DNA from: Marasmius tenuissimus
Lineage: Eukaryota; Basidiomycota; Agaricomycetes; Agaricales; Marasmiaceae
Assembly (NCBI GenBank): GCA_029532415.1
Contig: JAQOTA010000054.1
Span: 3,410,001-3,474,000 of the forward strand
Reading direction: 5' to 3'
DNA length: 64,000 nucleotides
Below the pieces are notes generated by a model. It was not told where the DNA came from. It worked only from the letters and a program-made list of their open reading frames with translations, and did not search any database. Position numbers and translations under genes: made by a program. This document shows positions 11,678-22,429 of the stretch, piece by piece; the first letter of the stretch is position 1, and every line of letters begins with the position of its first letter.

Positions 11678-13908
11678 TCAACAAATAACACACTCCTTCT
11701 CCGGTTTCGCCAGCCTTGCCTCGAACCGTGCCCGTATCGTTGGCTCATCCTCGCCCAAGATACTCGGAGGAACCTGGAACGGCAGCTCCGCCTCAATCTC
11801 CTTCTTCGGCGCTAGCATTGACGAGGACTTCAATCTCAACTCCTTCAACACCAGATCCTGTGGGAGAGCTGGAATCTCGTGCAGTAATACCGAGAACTCA
11901 TCTCCGTTGGAACTAGATCCCTCTCTGGCCTTCCCTTTCCCTCTGCTACCGTTCACACCTTCTGACGTCGTGGAGGGATTGGAGTTCGAATTGTTTCGAG
12001 TTCCGGGCCCGTCCGTGCCATTAGAATTGGAAGAGCCAACGCTCGTCCTCCGGTCCCTATCCTTGAGCCTACCCACTTGAGTTCCCTTCAGCACATCCGG
12101 GTAGTACGACATAAGCTCCGGTATTGGATTCGGCTGTGTATACGAAGGTTGCTGCTGCTGTCGAGAATTCTTCATCGCCAACTCTTTCTTCTCGGGCGGG
12201 TATGCCGAATATAATGCGGCAGCAAAATCGCTGGTCGGTTGTGGATATGAAGGTAGCTCTGACATCGACCGCAACGACTCTGGTAAAATACGTGGGCTAT
12301 GATTCGGCGAAGTTGATAGTTGATTCGACATCACAGTCTCCTCCGAAGCCTCTATAGTGGGAGATGATACCAGTGAGGACACTTCCAATTGTGTGGGCGG
12401 CAAATTTACTGCTTGAAGTATGAAACGGGAGTCGACATAGGTGGGCGCGCTGGGTTCTAATAATGCTATCGCAATCTTCCAGTTCTTCCCGGTGGGTTTC
12501 TTGATAGTCAGTCGCCATATTCGTCCTGAAGAAGTCACCAGGGATCAAAACGTTGCTCAGGATTCGAACGCCTTGACCACGTACGTTGCGCGATAAACTC
12601 GACATGAATCATAGACCGCTTCTGATAAGCAGGGATCTCCAAAGTCACCGCGAATTCTCCAGGTGCACCTGCTGACGCGGGTGGTATCTCCTGAACCACA
12701 ACTCTATCCTTGTGGATTGGCACCGGCTCCGATTCAGGCGACAGCGCAGGCCCAGGTCCGATACCCTACAAGCTAACATTAACAACGTACTGAAACGTGG
12801 ATGAACCAGCACGCACCATGAAGTATTCATTCACCCTGAGAGCCTGATACAGCTTCTGATCATGCATCAATAAACATGCCCTCCCGACATCTCTCCTCGT
12901 ATCCTCCACCAACGGAGAGCTGTACATCAACAGCGCCTGTAATAGCTCTGGCATCCTTGAAGAAGTCGCTGTTGGCCTCTGAACGATCGACCAATACAAC
13001 GGCGTATGTTCTTCGATAAACTTCTCCTCCAGAATCGACGGCAGATACAGACTGTTGGTCGTACACGCCTCGAGACAACTCCCTAGCACGCCTTTATACG
13101 CCTCCAGAGTGTACTGCGGAGATGTCTGATTTTGTAGTAGATGATTAACTTGTGATATAACGAACGCTTTTGCTTCTTTTGCATTACGTTTCTTGAGTGC
13201 TGCCTGTGTGGTGAACATTGATTTCTTCGCGGAAGGGGTAAAAGTTGGCACTGGCATCTCGGGGGAGTTCGATGGGGAACGTGCAGACGAGGACGACGAA
13301 GAGGAAGAATACTCGGTAGAATACTCGGTGGGGGCAGGTTTTGGAGGGGCAACCGTGTTAACTGAGGTCGAAGAGGCTGCAGCATCACTTGTAGATGGCG
13401 CGTACAGAGAATTTGTCGAGGGTAAAGGAGTGGGAGACGCGGCTGTAAAGAGCTCTACGGTACGTGGCACACGTGCGGGTGAGTTGAAATTTTGGGAGAT
13501 ATTGGTAGAGGAAGATATGGTTCGGAGATGTGAGTGGGATGCAGACTGCGCAAGTGCCCGTGGGCGGATTTCTGACGACTGGGGTTCTGGCACATATGGA
13601 CGTGTCAACTGGAACTGCGGCGGTGACTGCGGTTCAGGAAAATGGGGAGAAGATGCGGGCCGGTTGAGCGTGGGTCGATTGAAAACAAAGTCCTGCGAAG
13701 TTGGTGTGGATGGCTGGCGTGGCTGGCGAGATGGTCCTGCCTCTGCTGGGTCGATGGCCTCGTAAGATGGTGGTGGTAATTCTGTCGGCGACATCAACTG
13801 AGCATCCTCAGCTTCTTTCCGTGCTTCTCTCTCCTTCGACATCGCTGATTCCGAAGGAATATTTGGGAGACTTTTCTCCGTGTTGGTGTCGTTCTTAAGT
13901 ACAACCAT
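11678..13908 (-). CDS. Pro/Ser-rich protein with PPxY motif and CaaX C-terminus
   Basis: Three exons: 13908-12817, 12765-12585, 12525-11678; 706 aa. The first 210 residues are disordered and Pro/Ser-rich, with LPPPSYEAI near residue 48, a PPxY motif of the kind bound by WW-domain ubiquitin ligases of the Rsp5/NEDD4 type. A folded stretch around 240-480 includes an ankyrin-like segment (HTPLYWSIVQRP, LLQALLMYSSPLV) and a beta-rich segment (GEFAVTLEIPAYQKRSMIHVEF). A second disordered region follows. The protein ends ECVIC, which fits a CaaX prenylation box with the cysteine four from the end. The family is not recognised; membrane attachment and ubiquitin-ligase contact are inferences from the motifs. 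Confidence 0.75.
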
Positions 13909-15489
13909 GGTGGTGGTGGTAGTGGAAGAAAGAGTGAGGAGTGCTGAATAGATTTATCAATGAGTGATTACTGCGGTTTTCCCTCGCTGCCGCTCCTGTG
14001 CACAGGAAGCTCCTCGAATCTCAGGGTAGGAAACGAGGGTGGGCAATTGATTTAGATGAGCGCTGAGCCCATATGCAGCTGAATAGATCAAGGATGCTGT
14101 GAATCAGTTAGGGGGGCCCGGGGGGGCGAGAAATCATAGCTGCCCGCTGGCCGCCTGGTAAGGTTAGGCGGAGGTTAGGTGTCAGAACAGTGTCGGATGT
14201 CCTGCCTCCAGCGTCATCTCCACTGTCTGAAATCGGATGTGCGGTAATTGTTGTCCTCCTGACCACAACCACTGCAGCCTCCGCTAGCGAGCCGGTACGA
14301 AGAGCATGAGGCTGAGGCACTGAGCGCAGGATTTTTGGGTTTCTTGCACGGATGTACGGCTGAAGATCCACCATGACTGCCGGGTTTCCGGTTGAAACAA
14401 TTCAATTTTAACGGCAAATGGCAAAACATCCAACCGCCAATCAATCACGTAGCATGATCGGGCAACCTGGAGACATGATGGTGATCGTTTGAATCCTCTT
14501 GTTTCATTGTAAGTAGAAGAGCTCCATGGCGCCTGCTCTCAATGCGAACGTTTTGAACGTTTCTGGATCTCGAGGGATCGCCAATGGCCACCGACAACGC
14601 CAATTTCTTTCTGTCCTTTTCGAAGAGGGATTTAATTAACGAGTACAGCCTATTTACATCATTGTTGATCACTTACAACATTTTCAACAAGTTCTAGCCC
14701 TTCAGCGGCAAAAAGTCGATCACGACTACGAATCATTGCAGGTGTTGCCTAGTTGCAAGAATACCTCGAACCCAAGCACATTGCAAGATTTGATGATGAT
14801 AATGATTCAAGTAGGTAGCGTCGTGCGTAGTATGGCAGAGAGCAAGATGTGGGAGTAGACTGAGAAAAGGACCCAAAGGTGATGGGTCCCTGTGGGTCCT
14901 CGTGACACGCCCAAATTCTCACGGTGACTAGCGCGGCTGGGGTTATTCCTCCGAGAACGAAACCACCATCGCGTAGTACTACCCTTTGGAAGAAGTTTGT
15001 AGTCTGCACATGTATATGAAGTTGCGAATCACCAAGACCGTCTTCATTTGCCCCTTCTATGGTCCTGGCCAACCTCTCGCTGACTTCTCGAGAAATGAGG
15101 CCGCCCAATGTATTAGTATGTTTGGGCCTCGGAAGACGGGCTCGAGATGAAGAGGCAATCTTGAGTGGCGTATCGACAATTCTCATGTCTGTGGGAGACC
15201 CCTTCCATCCCGCTCGCTGGTCTGTCTGATGGGATGCGACGTGCCAGGTCCATATGCATAAGGTTACGACGTGGCGCCACTATGGCCATCACAGTATTAA
15301 GTAGTAGGACCACGGGCATCGCGGCTCGGCTTCATTTCACGGTAACTATAAGTACTCACGCACCGCGAATCAGTACAAAGTGGTCGAGAGATATTTGCAA
15401 CTCGAAGGCTGATTCCGGCTTCCACAGTGCCCAGAAAGTATTACATTGGGCTTGCCCTCACGGTTTGGTTCTTGTTACACCGTTGCCTA
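13909..15489. other. Interval without a supportable gene
   Basis: A polyG/C run lies at 14109-14127. A minus-strand open frame (15186-14749) and a short upstream minus segment (around 15450-15360, reading FELQISLDHFVLIR) look weakly protein-like but cannot be joined into a gene. They may be gene remains or chance. Confidence 0.4.
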
Positions 15490-16548
15490 CTAAGACTCTA
15501 ATCCCTTAAACATCCTCGACTTCACTCTCCCCTCGGCATCGTTCTCCTCCTTGTTGTCTTGCTCGGCACCAAGGCGAGCCAATATCCTATCCTTACTTGT
15601 CTTCATCGCGTTCTTCATCATCTGAGCCCAAAGATATGGCCTATTCGCGTCCGGCAGAGAGTTGAAGTATTCCCATCCACCAACTGCCCGGAACAATGAG
15701 TCCACCGAACAAGAAAAAAAAGAACGAACAATCACGTACCACCTCCCCAATTAGTTCCGTACTTCTCCATCAACTTGCTTATACTCTCAACCACACTGTC
15801 CTCCGAAATATAGCCATATCCATTCTCCGGGTTCGTCAACACAAGCGCAACCACGCGATCAGGATTAATGCCTTGGCCATACTCGATTACATCGATATAC
15901 TCCTGTTCCGGGAAAAACGTTCCGAATCCAGAGTAGAACTGTGCGTTGTACCAGTTGATATAACGACCCAGATTATGCTCCAAGTCAATATAATCGAAAC
16001 CGGAAATGTTGCCTTCACGAGTCAATGCAGATGCGACGGGGGCCAGTGTAATGATGAAATCTTCGCCAAAGTCCGCTCGGAGCTGCGTTTGGAAAAGTCA
16101 GGGGTGGCTTCACGGAACAGAGTTGTACGAACGAACGAACCTGGAGGATAAGCCTCTCGATCGTTTGTGGTGAAACGTATTCCTCGACGTCCAAGTCCAG
16201 ACCGTCCAATTTGTAATCCCGAACGACATCCCGTAGTGGAGGATAATACGTATCGAAGAGACCATCGACCAAACATTCATAAGTCCCAGGAGCCGCACCA
16301 CCAAGCATACCGACAACCTTTACGCCGTTCGCTTGCATTATAGCAAGGTCAGGCCACATCGGGGCGTAGTATGGGTCCGAAGGCATGAAATCGTTCAAAT
16401 GGACGATATCGGGGCCGATGTTGCCCATGTTCAGATGGAAGGCAGCGAGGAAGAGATGCGTGATGTAGTTAAGCAGTGGGAGCGGTGAGATGTAATTACC
16501 ATACTGCTTCTGAGTTTGGTAGTACATGACCACCCTGTTCGACGACAT
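15490..16548 (-). CDS. GH18 family glycosidase (chitinase / endo-N-acetylglucosaminidase type)
   Basis: Exons 16548-16141, 16082-15740, 15683-15490; 314 aa. The GH18 catalytic signature DGLDLDVEEYV (D-x-x-D-x-D-x-E) lies near residue 120, with E as the expected acid/base. Strand motifs VVMYYQT (strand 1) and VKVVGMLGG (before the loop) fit the TIM barrel, and WGGVGGWEYFNS near residue 255 is the usual terminal tryptophan-bearing strand. No signal peptide is visible (MSSNRVVMYYQ), so it may act inside the cell or leave unconventionally; small intracellular GH18 proteins are common in basidiomycetes. Specificity cannot be read from the sequence. Donor GTACGT at 15739 was preferred because it keeps the VGGWEYF strand in frame. 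Confidence 0.88.
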
Positions 16549-17857
16549 GGTGACGAGAGCGGGTCTGGGCGGCGACCGGAGAGGGAGAAGACGAGTGAGG
16601 GCGGTCTTGAGGAAGCTTCAGAGCATGATCAGCCAGTTTTATAACTGGAGGGAACGGAATGTACGAGATGTCTCATCACGACAGAAAAGCATGCCAGCAG
16701 GATCTCGGAACGGACATACGTATGGTTAGGTGTGATTGGAGCTGATTTGAGTTGTATGTATTGGGCCAAGCTGGAAAAAAGTTCCTGAAGCGGATAAATC
16801 GAGACGAATTCTCGGTTGAGGAAGTCGAGTTGAGCGGGCACCGTGCAGTCGATAGAGTTGTTCAGCGCTGCTTGGTCCGAATAGGAAGTCACGGGTAGAC
16901 AGAAAACAGGGACCCTGATGGCCAGCCAAAGAGAGAACCATGTGCTAGGGACCTATTCCGCATTTGTATCTCTCTGCATCCTTCTTTCTCCTATCTGGAT
17001 TCTGGGCGGTGGATGGTCGGATCCATGCGGCTTTTGTGCAGCTTCAATGAAAAACCGCACGAATCCCAGAGAAGAAGCAAATATTCCTTCCGGCAGATAG
17101 GCAAGCATCCTGAAAAGGATTCAAGTGCCGAGAGGGCTGGGACGGGAGTAATGCATGAAACATGCAACGAGCTCTTACTCTTTGAAGATTGAGCTCGGCA
17201 GTGTTGGTACATTTGGGATATATTCAGCCCTCCCGCTGTACGATGCGGCCGACTCCCAATTTCGAAATATGGCATCCCGTGAAACAGAGAGCCGTCCAGA
17301 ACTTGCCGCCATTTTCAAAGCTGACCAGATATCGGAGCCAATCGTCAGACAAAAAGAGGCTATAGTTAGGCCATGGATGCTGACGTTGCGAATGGCCATG
17401 CTTGTCTGCAGGAAGTTTATCAGAAGGTTGCTGTTCTGCTCGGACGAAAGCGGACAATACATGCGTACCTTTAAATCATCCCAAGAGATTCAGATACCCA
17501 GGGTCCCTCCTCCCTTAAGCGATAGAGAATCTAGGGATGGAGAGGGTTGGGCTGGCTCAGAGTTGAGTACATCCAAGGCTAGGTCATGGTGGTAGAGGTG
17601 TGAGTAGAGGGGTGTGCGAAAATGACCTAAAGGGTGGCGCTCTGGCATTGGGGGTTCCTCGAACTTGCGTACCGTCTTGCCTGGGAAACCGAGAAAGGAT
17701 ATTCGTGAGCTTCGGAGGAAGATACGTACGAGAAAATAAATGAATTCCATCTATCAATTACAGAATTTGGACGACATGTTTTAAACAACAACAGTGTCCG
17801 TACGATATATCAGAGTGCGTGTATACAGGGACTCGGTCTGGAAAGGACACGTAGCGC
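16549..17857. other. Interval with weak minus-strand open frames only
   Basis: Minus-strand frames at 17750-17490 (starting MEFIYFLVRIFLRSS), 17462-17175 and 16892-16629 have plausible composition but no recognisable family, and could not be joined. The first begins 108 bp after the TFIIE beta stop on the same strand. I do not call a gene here. Confidence 0.35.
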
Positions 17858-19030
17858 CTATTTTCCTGGACCAGTGTAATCCTTCGAAAGATCGATTTCA
17901 CCCTTCAAATGTGTATTGGTGATGCGAACTTGTCGCTGGCGAGTTGCGCCTCCCTTCTTGCCTTTCTTCTTACCAGTTGGTGCCTTTGGTGCCGGCCCTT
18001 GTGCTGAGGTGGTGGCTTGCAAGCCCTCTGCGTTCCTGGGTGAGCAAAACGGAGAGTCGAGAATCGGAGAGACCTCGCACCATTTTGTAGTTGCTTGAGT
18101 AGGTCAACGTCATTTGGCACTTTCAACTCATGCCATAGGTCGGCGAATTCTAGAGCAGACGAGCAAAAACTGTCAACGGAGAAATATGGCGAACATATCG
18201 GCGTACCTTTCTCGACAGGTATACCCCCTTTCTCTTCCGATGGTTTTAGTTCATTCCAAAAGACCATCTTTAGCTGCCCATCTTTTTGTGTCCGAGTGAC
18301 TAGAACATCGCCCTCTTGTTCAAGTTCCTCGATCGCCTGAGGCGCTTCCTTCCACGATTCTTTGAGCGCCCTTACTGGTATACCGCCACCCTTCTTTGTC
18401 TGCCGCTCGATTTCGACTAGTAATGAGGCTTTGTTGCGAAAGTTGAATTCGTGCTGGAAAGTGGGCGGTCAAGGAAGAGTTGGTGCCACACGAAGCTATC
18501 TTTTATACCTTGTAGGTGTACAGATCCGTCTTTGGGTCCCATTGTACTCGGTCGTGATTCCTGAACTTCTCGAGTAGTACCGGGTTCGTGTCAACTTCTG
18601 TATCTGTGAGGATTGCAATGTCTTGAAGACGCATAGGATTATGCGTTGACTAAATCGGTTGCAAAAGTGAGCAAATCTTCGAGACAGTGGAGTAACAGAA
18701 CTCACCTTCAAGTGATCCACTGCATAAACCAGTTGTGTACTCATTTCCTTGCCAGAACCTGTGTCTGCAGGTTGCGAATACACAATGTCTAGCGGACGAA
18801 TGCAAGTTGTTTTCCACTAGCATCAGAGTAGAAAGAAAATGTCAAAACACACTGCTTCTAGCTTTCTTCTTTTTCGCTGCAGCCGACGATGACTCGGCGT
18901 CGTTCGAGGACTGGTCTGCAGCGGGGCTGCTCGTTGAGCCCGGGAGAGGGGGTTGAGAATGCCATGAAGTGTAATCTTGGCGGTGTAGCACTGATTTGAA
19001 GGACGCTACGTCCTTTGCGAGCTTCGACAT
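17858..19030 (-). CDS. TFA2: Transcription initiation factor TFIIE, beta subunit
   Basis: Six exons: 19030-18853, 18788-18706, 18649-18509, 18453-18207, 18149-18081, 18027-17858; 295 aa. After a lysine-rich linker comes the first winged helix (YAVDHLK, MRLQDIAILT, NPVLLEKFRNHDRVQWDP), then HEFNFRNKASLLVEI and a second winged helix (GIPVRALKESWKEAPQAIEEL, DGQLKMVFWNE). A basic patch (KKKGKKGGATRQRQ) precedes the family's ITNTHLKGEIDLSKDY tail. This subunit helps recruit and regulate TFIIH at RNA polymerase II promoters. The last acceptor was placed at 18028 because it gives LQNEGLQA in phase; an acceptor 8 bases upstream breaks the frame. It shares a short divergent promoter with VPS29. Confidence 0.93.
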
Positions 19031-19174
19031 GGGAGAAGATGAGCAGGAAAAGTGCCCAAAGGGTCGGTCGGTGGTGGTGGTAAAGAATGAAGATTGACTA
19101 GGCGCTCACTGACAAACGCGACGCGCTAAAAGCTCTTGCACTGTGACCATCACCAGTGCCCATCCTCCTTCACA
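19031..19174. promoter_or_regulatory. Divergent promoter of TFIIE beta and VPS29
   Basis: Only 144 bp separate the two start codons, which face away from each other. The segment has a GGTGGTGGTGG tract near 19068 and an ACGCGACGCGCTAAA cluster near 19115. No TATA box is seen, in keeping with two housekeeping genes. Confidence 0.6.
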
Positions 19175-20000
19175 ATGGTCTTGGTTCTGCTCATCGGCGA
19201 CCTTCATATACCCCATAGAGTTCATGATTTACCCGTCAAATTCAAGAAATTACTTGTCCCGGGAAAAATCCAACAGATTCTGTGTACTGGCAACGTATGC
19301 GACAAGGAGACTTATGAATACCTGCGGACTATATCACCCGATGTACATGTCGTCAAAGGAGATTACGACGAGGTGCGCCTCAAATTCTACTTCACCGAAT
19401 GCAAGCTGATGTATGGGTAGCACGGATAGACCTCAAATTTCCCTCTGTCCCAGACTATTGTGCATAATCCAATCAAAATTGGAATAACTCATGGACACCA
19501 GTGTGTGCCAATTGGGGACCTGGACGGGCTCAGTGCGATAGCTAGGCAAATGGATGTCGACGTGCTAGTCAGTGGGCATACGCATAAGTGAGTCGTCCTG
19601 TTCTGACAAACGTCTGGAATGATCTCGAACACTTTACATCTATCTAGTGTTCAGGCCGTCGAATACGATAACAGATTCTTCGTCAATCCTGGTTCAGCGA
19701 CGGGCGCATGGACCGGACTTTTCAACGGGTATTGCTCTCGCCCTATCGATATTACCAATGAATCTCATTTCAGTACTCAGCGATGCAACCCCGTCCTTTG
19801 CGTTGATGGATATTCAGGGACCGGTGGTAGTCACCTATGTTTACCAACTCGTTGAAGGTGAGGTTCGTGTGGAGAAGGTTGAGTTTAGGAAGGAGGCAGA
19901 CGCGGTCGGTGGAGCACCTCGAAGTACGGTCATGCCTCAGACGATACCTAGTCCGACACCTGGTAGTCCCCAGGGAGGCAGCGGTGGTGGAGGATGGTAA
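19175..20000 (+). CDS. VPS29: Retromer subunit VPS29
   Basis: Exons 19175-19372, 19430-19587, 19648-19728, 19781-20000; 218 aa. The calcineurin-like phosphoesterase fold is complete: [49 protein letters not shown] and NPGSATGAW, then [10 protein letters not shown] and VVVTYVYQL. In retromer this fold is a scaffold binding VPS35 on endosomes rather than an active enzyme. The start was chosen over an upstream in-frame codon because [11 protein letters not shown] matches the usual family start. The C-terminus carries a Gly/Ser/Pro-rich extension ([16 protein letters not shown]) of about 30 residues beyond the fold. Confidence 0.95.
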
Positions 20001-20226
20001 AATGTCCTATCTGTAAGAAGGAAGTTGGCTGCCCATCTTCTCTGTAATAGGTGTGTGGCAAGTTCGTCTGTGTGAGTCCTTGAGCTGACCATAACGTCGC
20101 AGCCTTGTATCAATCAGACTCTACCGGAATATGGACATGGACTAAGAAATATTCAAACACAACGCCTCTGCGGCCTCGGACCATGCAGTTCAGAAAGATA
20201 GGACCAAATACTCGCAGTCTCCAGGG

Positions 20227-21864
20227 TCAATGAGGCAACGTTAATTTCCGACTGACATGACTACAGAAGCTTTCAAAAAGCAGCCGATTCCTTCCTCTGA
20301 CCCACTGAAACTCCACATGGTCACTGGCGAGGACGAGAGAGCAGGTCATATTTGACTCTGAATGACCATCGTCTGTTACATCCATTCGATTCCGTTGTTT
20401 CCGCCGAGCCGCCCTTGTCCACGTATCTTCAGCTGCCTCGACGAGAAAGTGCGAGGAACGTATATCTACTGATACTCCTTTGACACCTGATAAAATCTCT
20501 TGAAGGGCTTCGCTACTGACTCTTGTAGGCTGGCAAATTGTGTTGTGGGGTGGTATGTATCGTTGTATCAGAGGGTTCTGGATACGTGCTGCGGTCTACG
20601 CAGCATTAACATCAACTGCGGAAACACGAAAGAGAAGTTGGCGCACATCTGGAAGTCTCATGTCCGTGAAGGACCATCCCACCGCCCATCTACGCGTTTT
20701 GCCTTGCACGAACTCGGTTATGGCATAGTTTTCAATCTAACTGACATGTCAACAAGAACTTTGAGAATGGAATTTCGCATCTCTCACCGAGTTCGCTCGC
20801 AGCTCCTCCACAACTTCCGCTACCGAGGAAAGCTTTCCAAGCATCGACGTATACCACTTGCACCTTGGCCCGATCTTTGTACTCTCTTCCACCATTCTTC
20901 GTACAAAAGCCGATTCGCCTCCTTCGGTGATCATCTCGATGGCCGCGCCAGTACAGACCTGTCGAACGAACAGTGAGCTGAGTTGAGAGGAAACCGAAAT
21001 ACGTATTCACGGAATTCGGGGCAAATTCTTTCGCCTCTGACGACTGAGCGACGTCTTCAGCGCTGCTGTAAAACGGAGGGTTGCACATCGTAAAGTCAAA
21101 TTTTTGCGTGCCTTCAGAGAGAGGGAGTAGCAGTGGGCCGGTTTGAGACGCTTTCAAGATTTGAATCCGGTCGTCGAGGTTGTTCGATTTGACGTTCTCG
21201 CGAGCGTACTCCTCCGATAGATCGTCCAATTCTGAGAAGGAGATGAATAGTCGGAAACTTGTCGGTAAGTCAAAGGACAGACCTGTGACCACGAACCTCC
21301 AGCGGGGCTCCAGTCGACAGGCAAGTAGTGGATAGATTGCAGATGCGCCTGTGCCGCTGTGATATATCAGAACGTGTAGGCAAATAGCACCCGCACAGAG
21401 AGACGCACATATCAATCCCTGTAACATCTCCTTCGCCAGTGACAGCTTGACAAGCACGAACAATATCTTGTATCCACAAGACGTAGTTGAGTCTATCGCA
21501 GGTGAGCCTAGTTCACGCTTTGAAGTGACCTTTCGGCGCACCTGTTTGGTACCTGGTTAGCAAGTTCAGACGTTCTGCGAGACCAAAAGTCGGTTTCAGG
21601 TAACGCACCGGTGGGCACAGTCTTTTGTTCGAAAGTTTAATCTTCAAGTTGAAGTCACAATGGAGCAGGACTGTCGTGACACATCGTTGAACATCTTCGT
21701 TATGAAAGTCAACGTAGCTCGAATTTTGCAGACTGTGAATAGCGTCAACTTGATGGTCAGAAGAAGTTGAATATCGGAATGGCTGACAGAAGCTTTAGTG
21801 CAGGGTATGACTCGGCAAGTTTTGGAAAATCAGGAGGGTTGAGATAGATATTACGGGGATGCAT
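20227..21864 (-). CDS. METTL16: METTL16-type RNA N6-adenosine methyltransferase
   Basis: Nine exons: 21864-21788, 21732-21609, 21552-21542 (11 nt), 21492-21409, 21356-21283, 21231-21011, 20958-20788, 20736-20647, 20577-20227; 400 aa. It opens MHPRN, the family start, and continues [13 protein letters not shown] and [17 protein letters not shown], where VPN comes from the 11-nt exon. The SAM-binding loop is [15 protein letters not shown] and the catalytic motif is FTMCNPPF. After [17 protein letters not shown] an intron leads to a final exon with [16 protein letters not shown], resembling the C-terminal RNA-binding (VCR) region of METTL16. Known members methylate U6 snRNA and, in animals, the MAT2A hairpins. 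It converges on VPS29 (227 bp between stops). Confidence 0.92.
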
Positions 21865-22429
21865 GTGAGAGTTTGTTGTCAAAGGACTATGGGCTATTGA
21901 CAATTGTGGGTCCCCCGATGTCATTCCAGTTTCCCAGTGCGATTTCCCACGTCCCACTTCTCTTCCCAGACGGCCATCACCTGTCTGCATCCGTTGAATT
22001 GTCATGTTCGCACCTTATTCTATCATATGTTCAATACCGTGCAGTATTCACGAAGGTTCACGAGCGCATCATTCATTCAAATTGAACTTTTCTCAACTCC
22101 GTAAAGTGGCCCTCAATTACAGCACTCAACATCAATCTATTAAACGGGTGCTGAACGGGACATCTTTGCGTGGAAGATGCGGTCTATGCCTGACGTTTCG
22201 ATGAAAGCCGCAATGAAAGGTTCTGTGAGTTTACGTTCCCTCCAGGACGACTGTCAACTGACAACTCACCTCTATTCGACATTATGAAAATTCCGATGCC
22301 CAGAATGAGTAACAGAGTTATCACCGTGATGGACACCTAGAACATTGAAAAGTTTCTCCACTAATTCAAAAGCACGCATGTCGGTTTTCTGATATAAAGT
22401 CAACGCGCTCAACCTTCAAAACACGTCGA
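21865..22429. other. Divergent intergenic region (METTL16 / carboxylesterase)
   Basis: Nothing coding is supportable. ATATAAAG at 22391-22398, 32 bp before the esterase start, is a likely TATA box. Confidence 0.5.

Noticed and set aside
12540..12575. GTTCGAATCC resembling a tRNA B box (minus strand)
   Set aside because: It lies in an intron of the PPxY gene and no cloverleaf or A box can be folded around it.
13193..13765. 190-codon open frame on the plus strand
   Set aside because: Antisense shadow of the Pro/Ser-rich exon of the PPxY protein; Gly/Glu-rich composition arises from the complementary strand.
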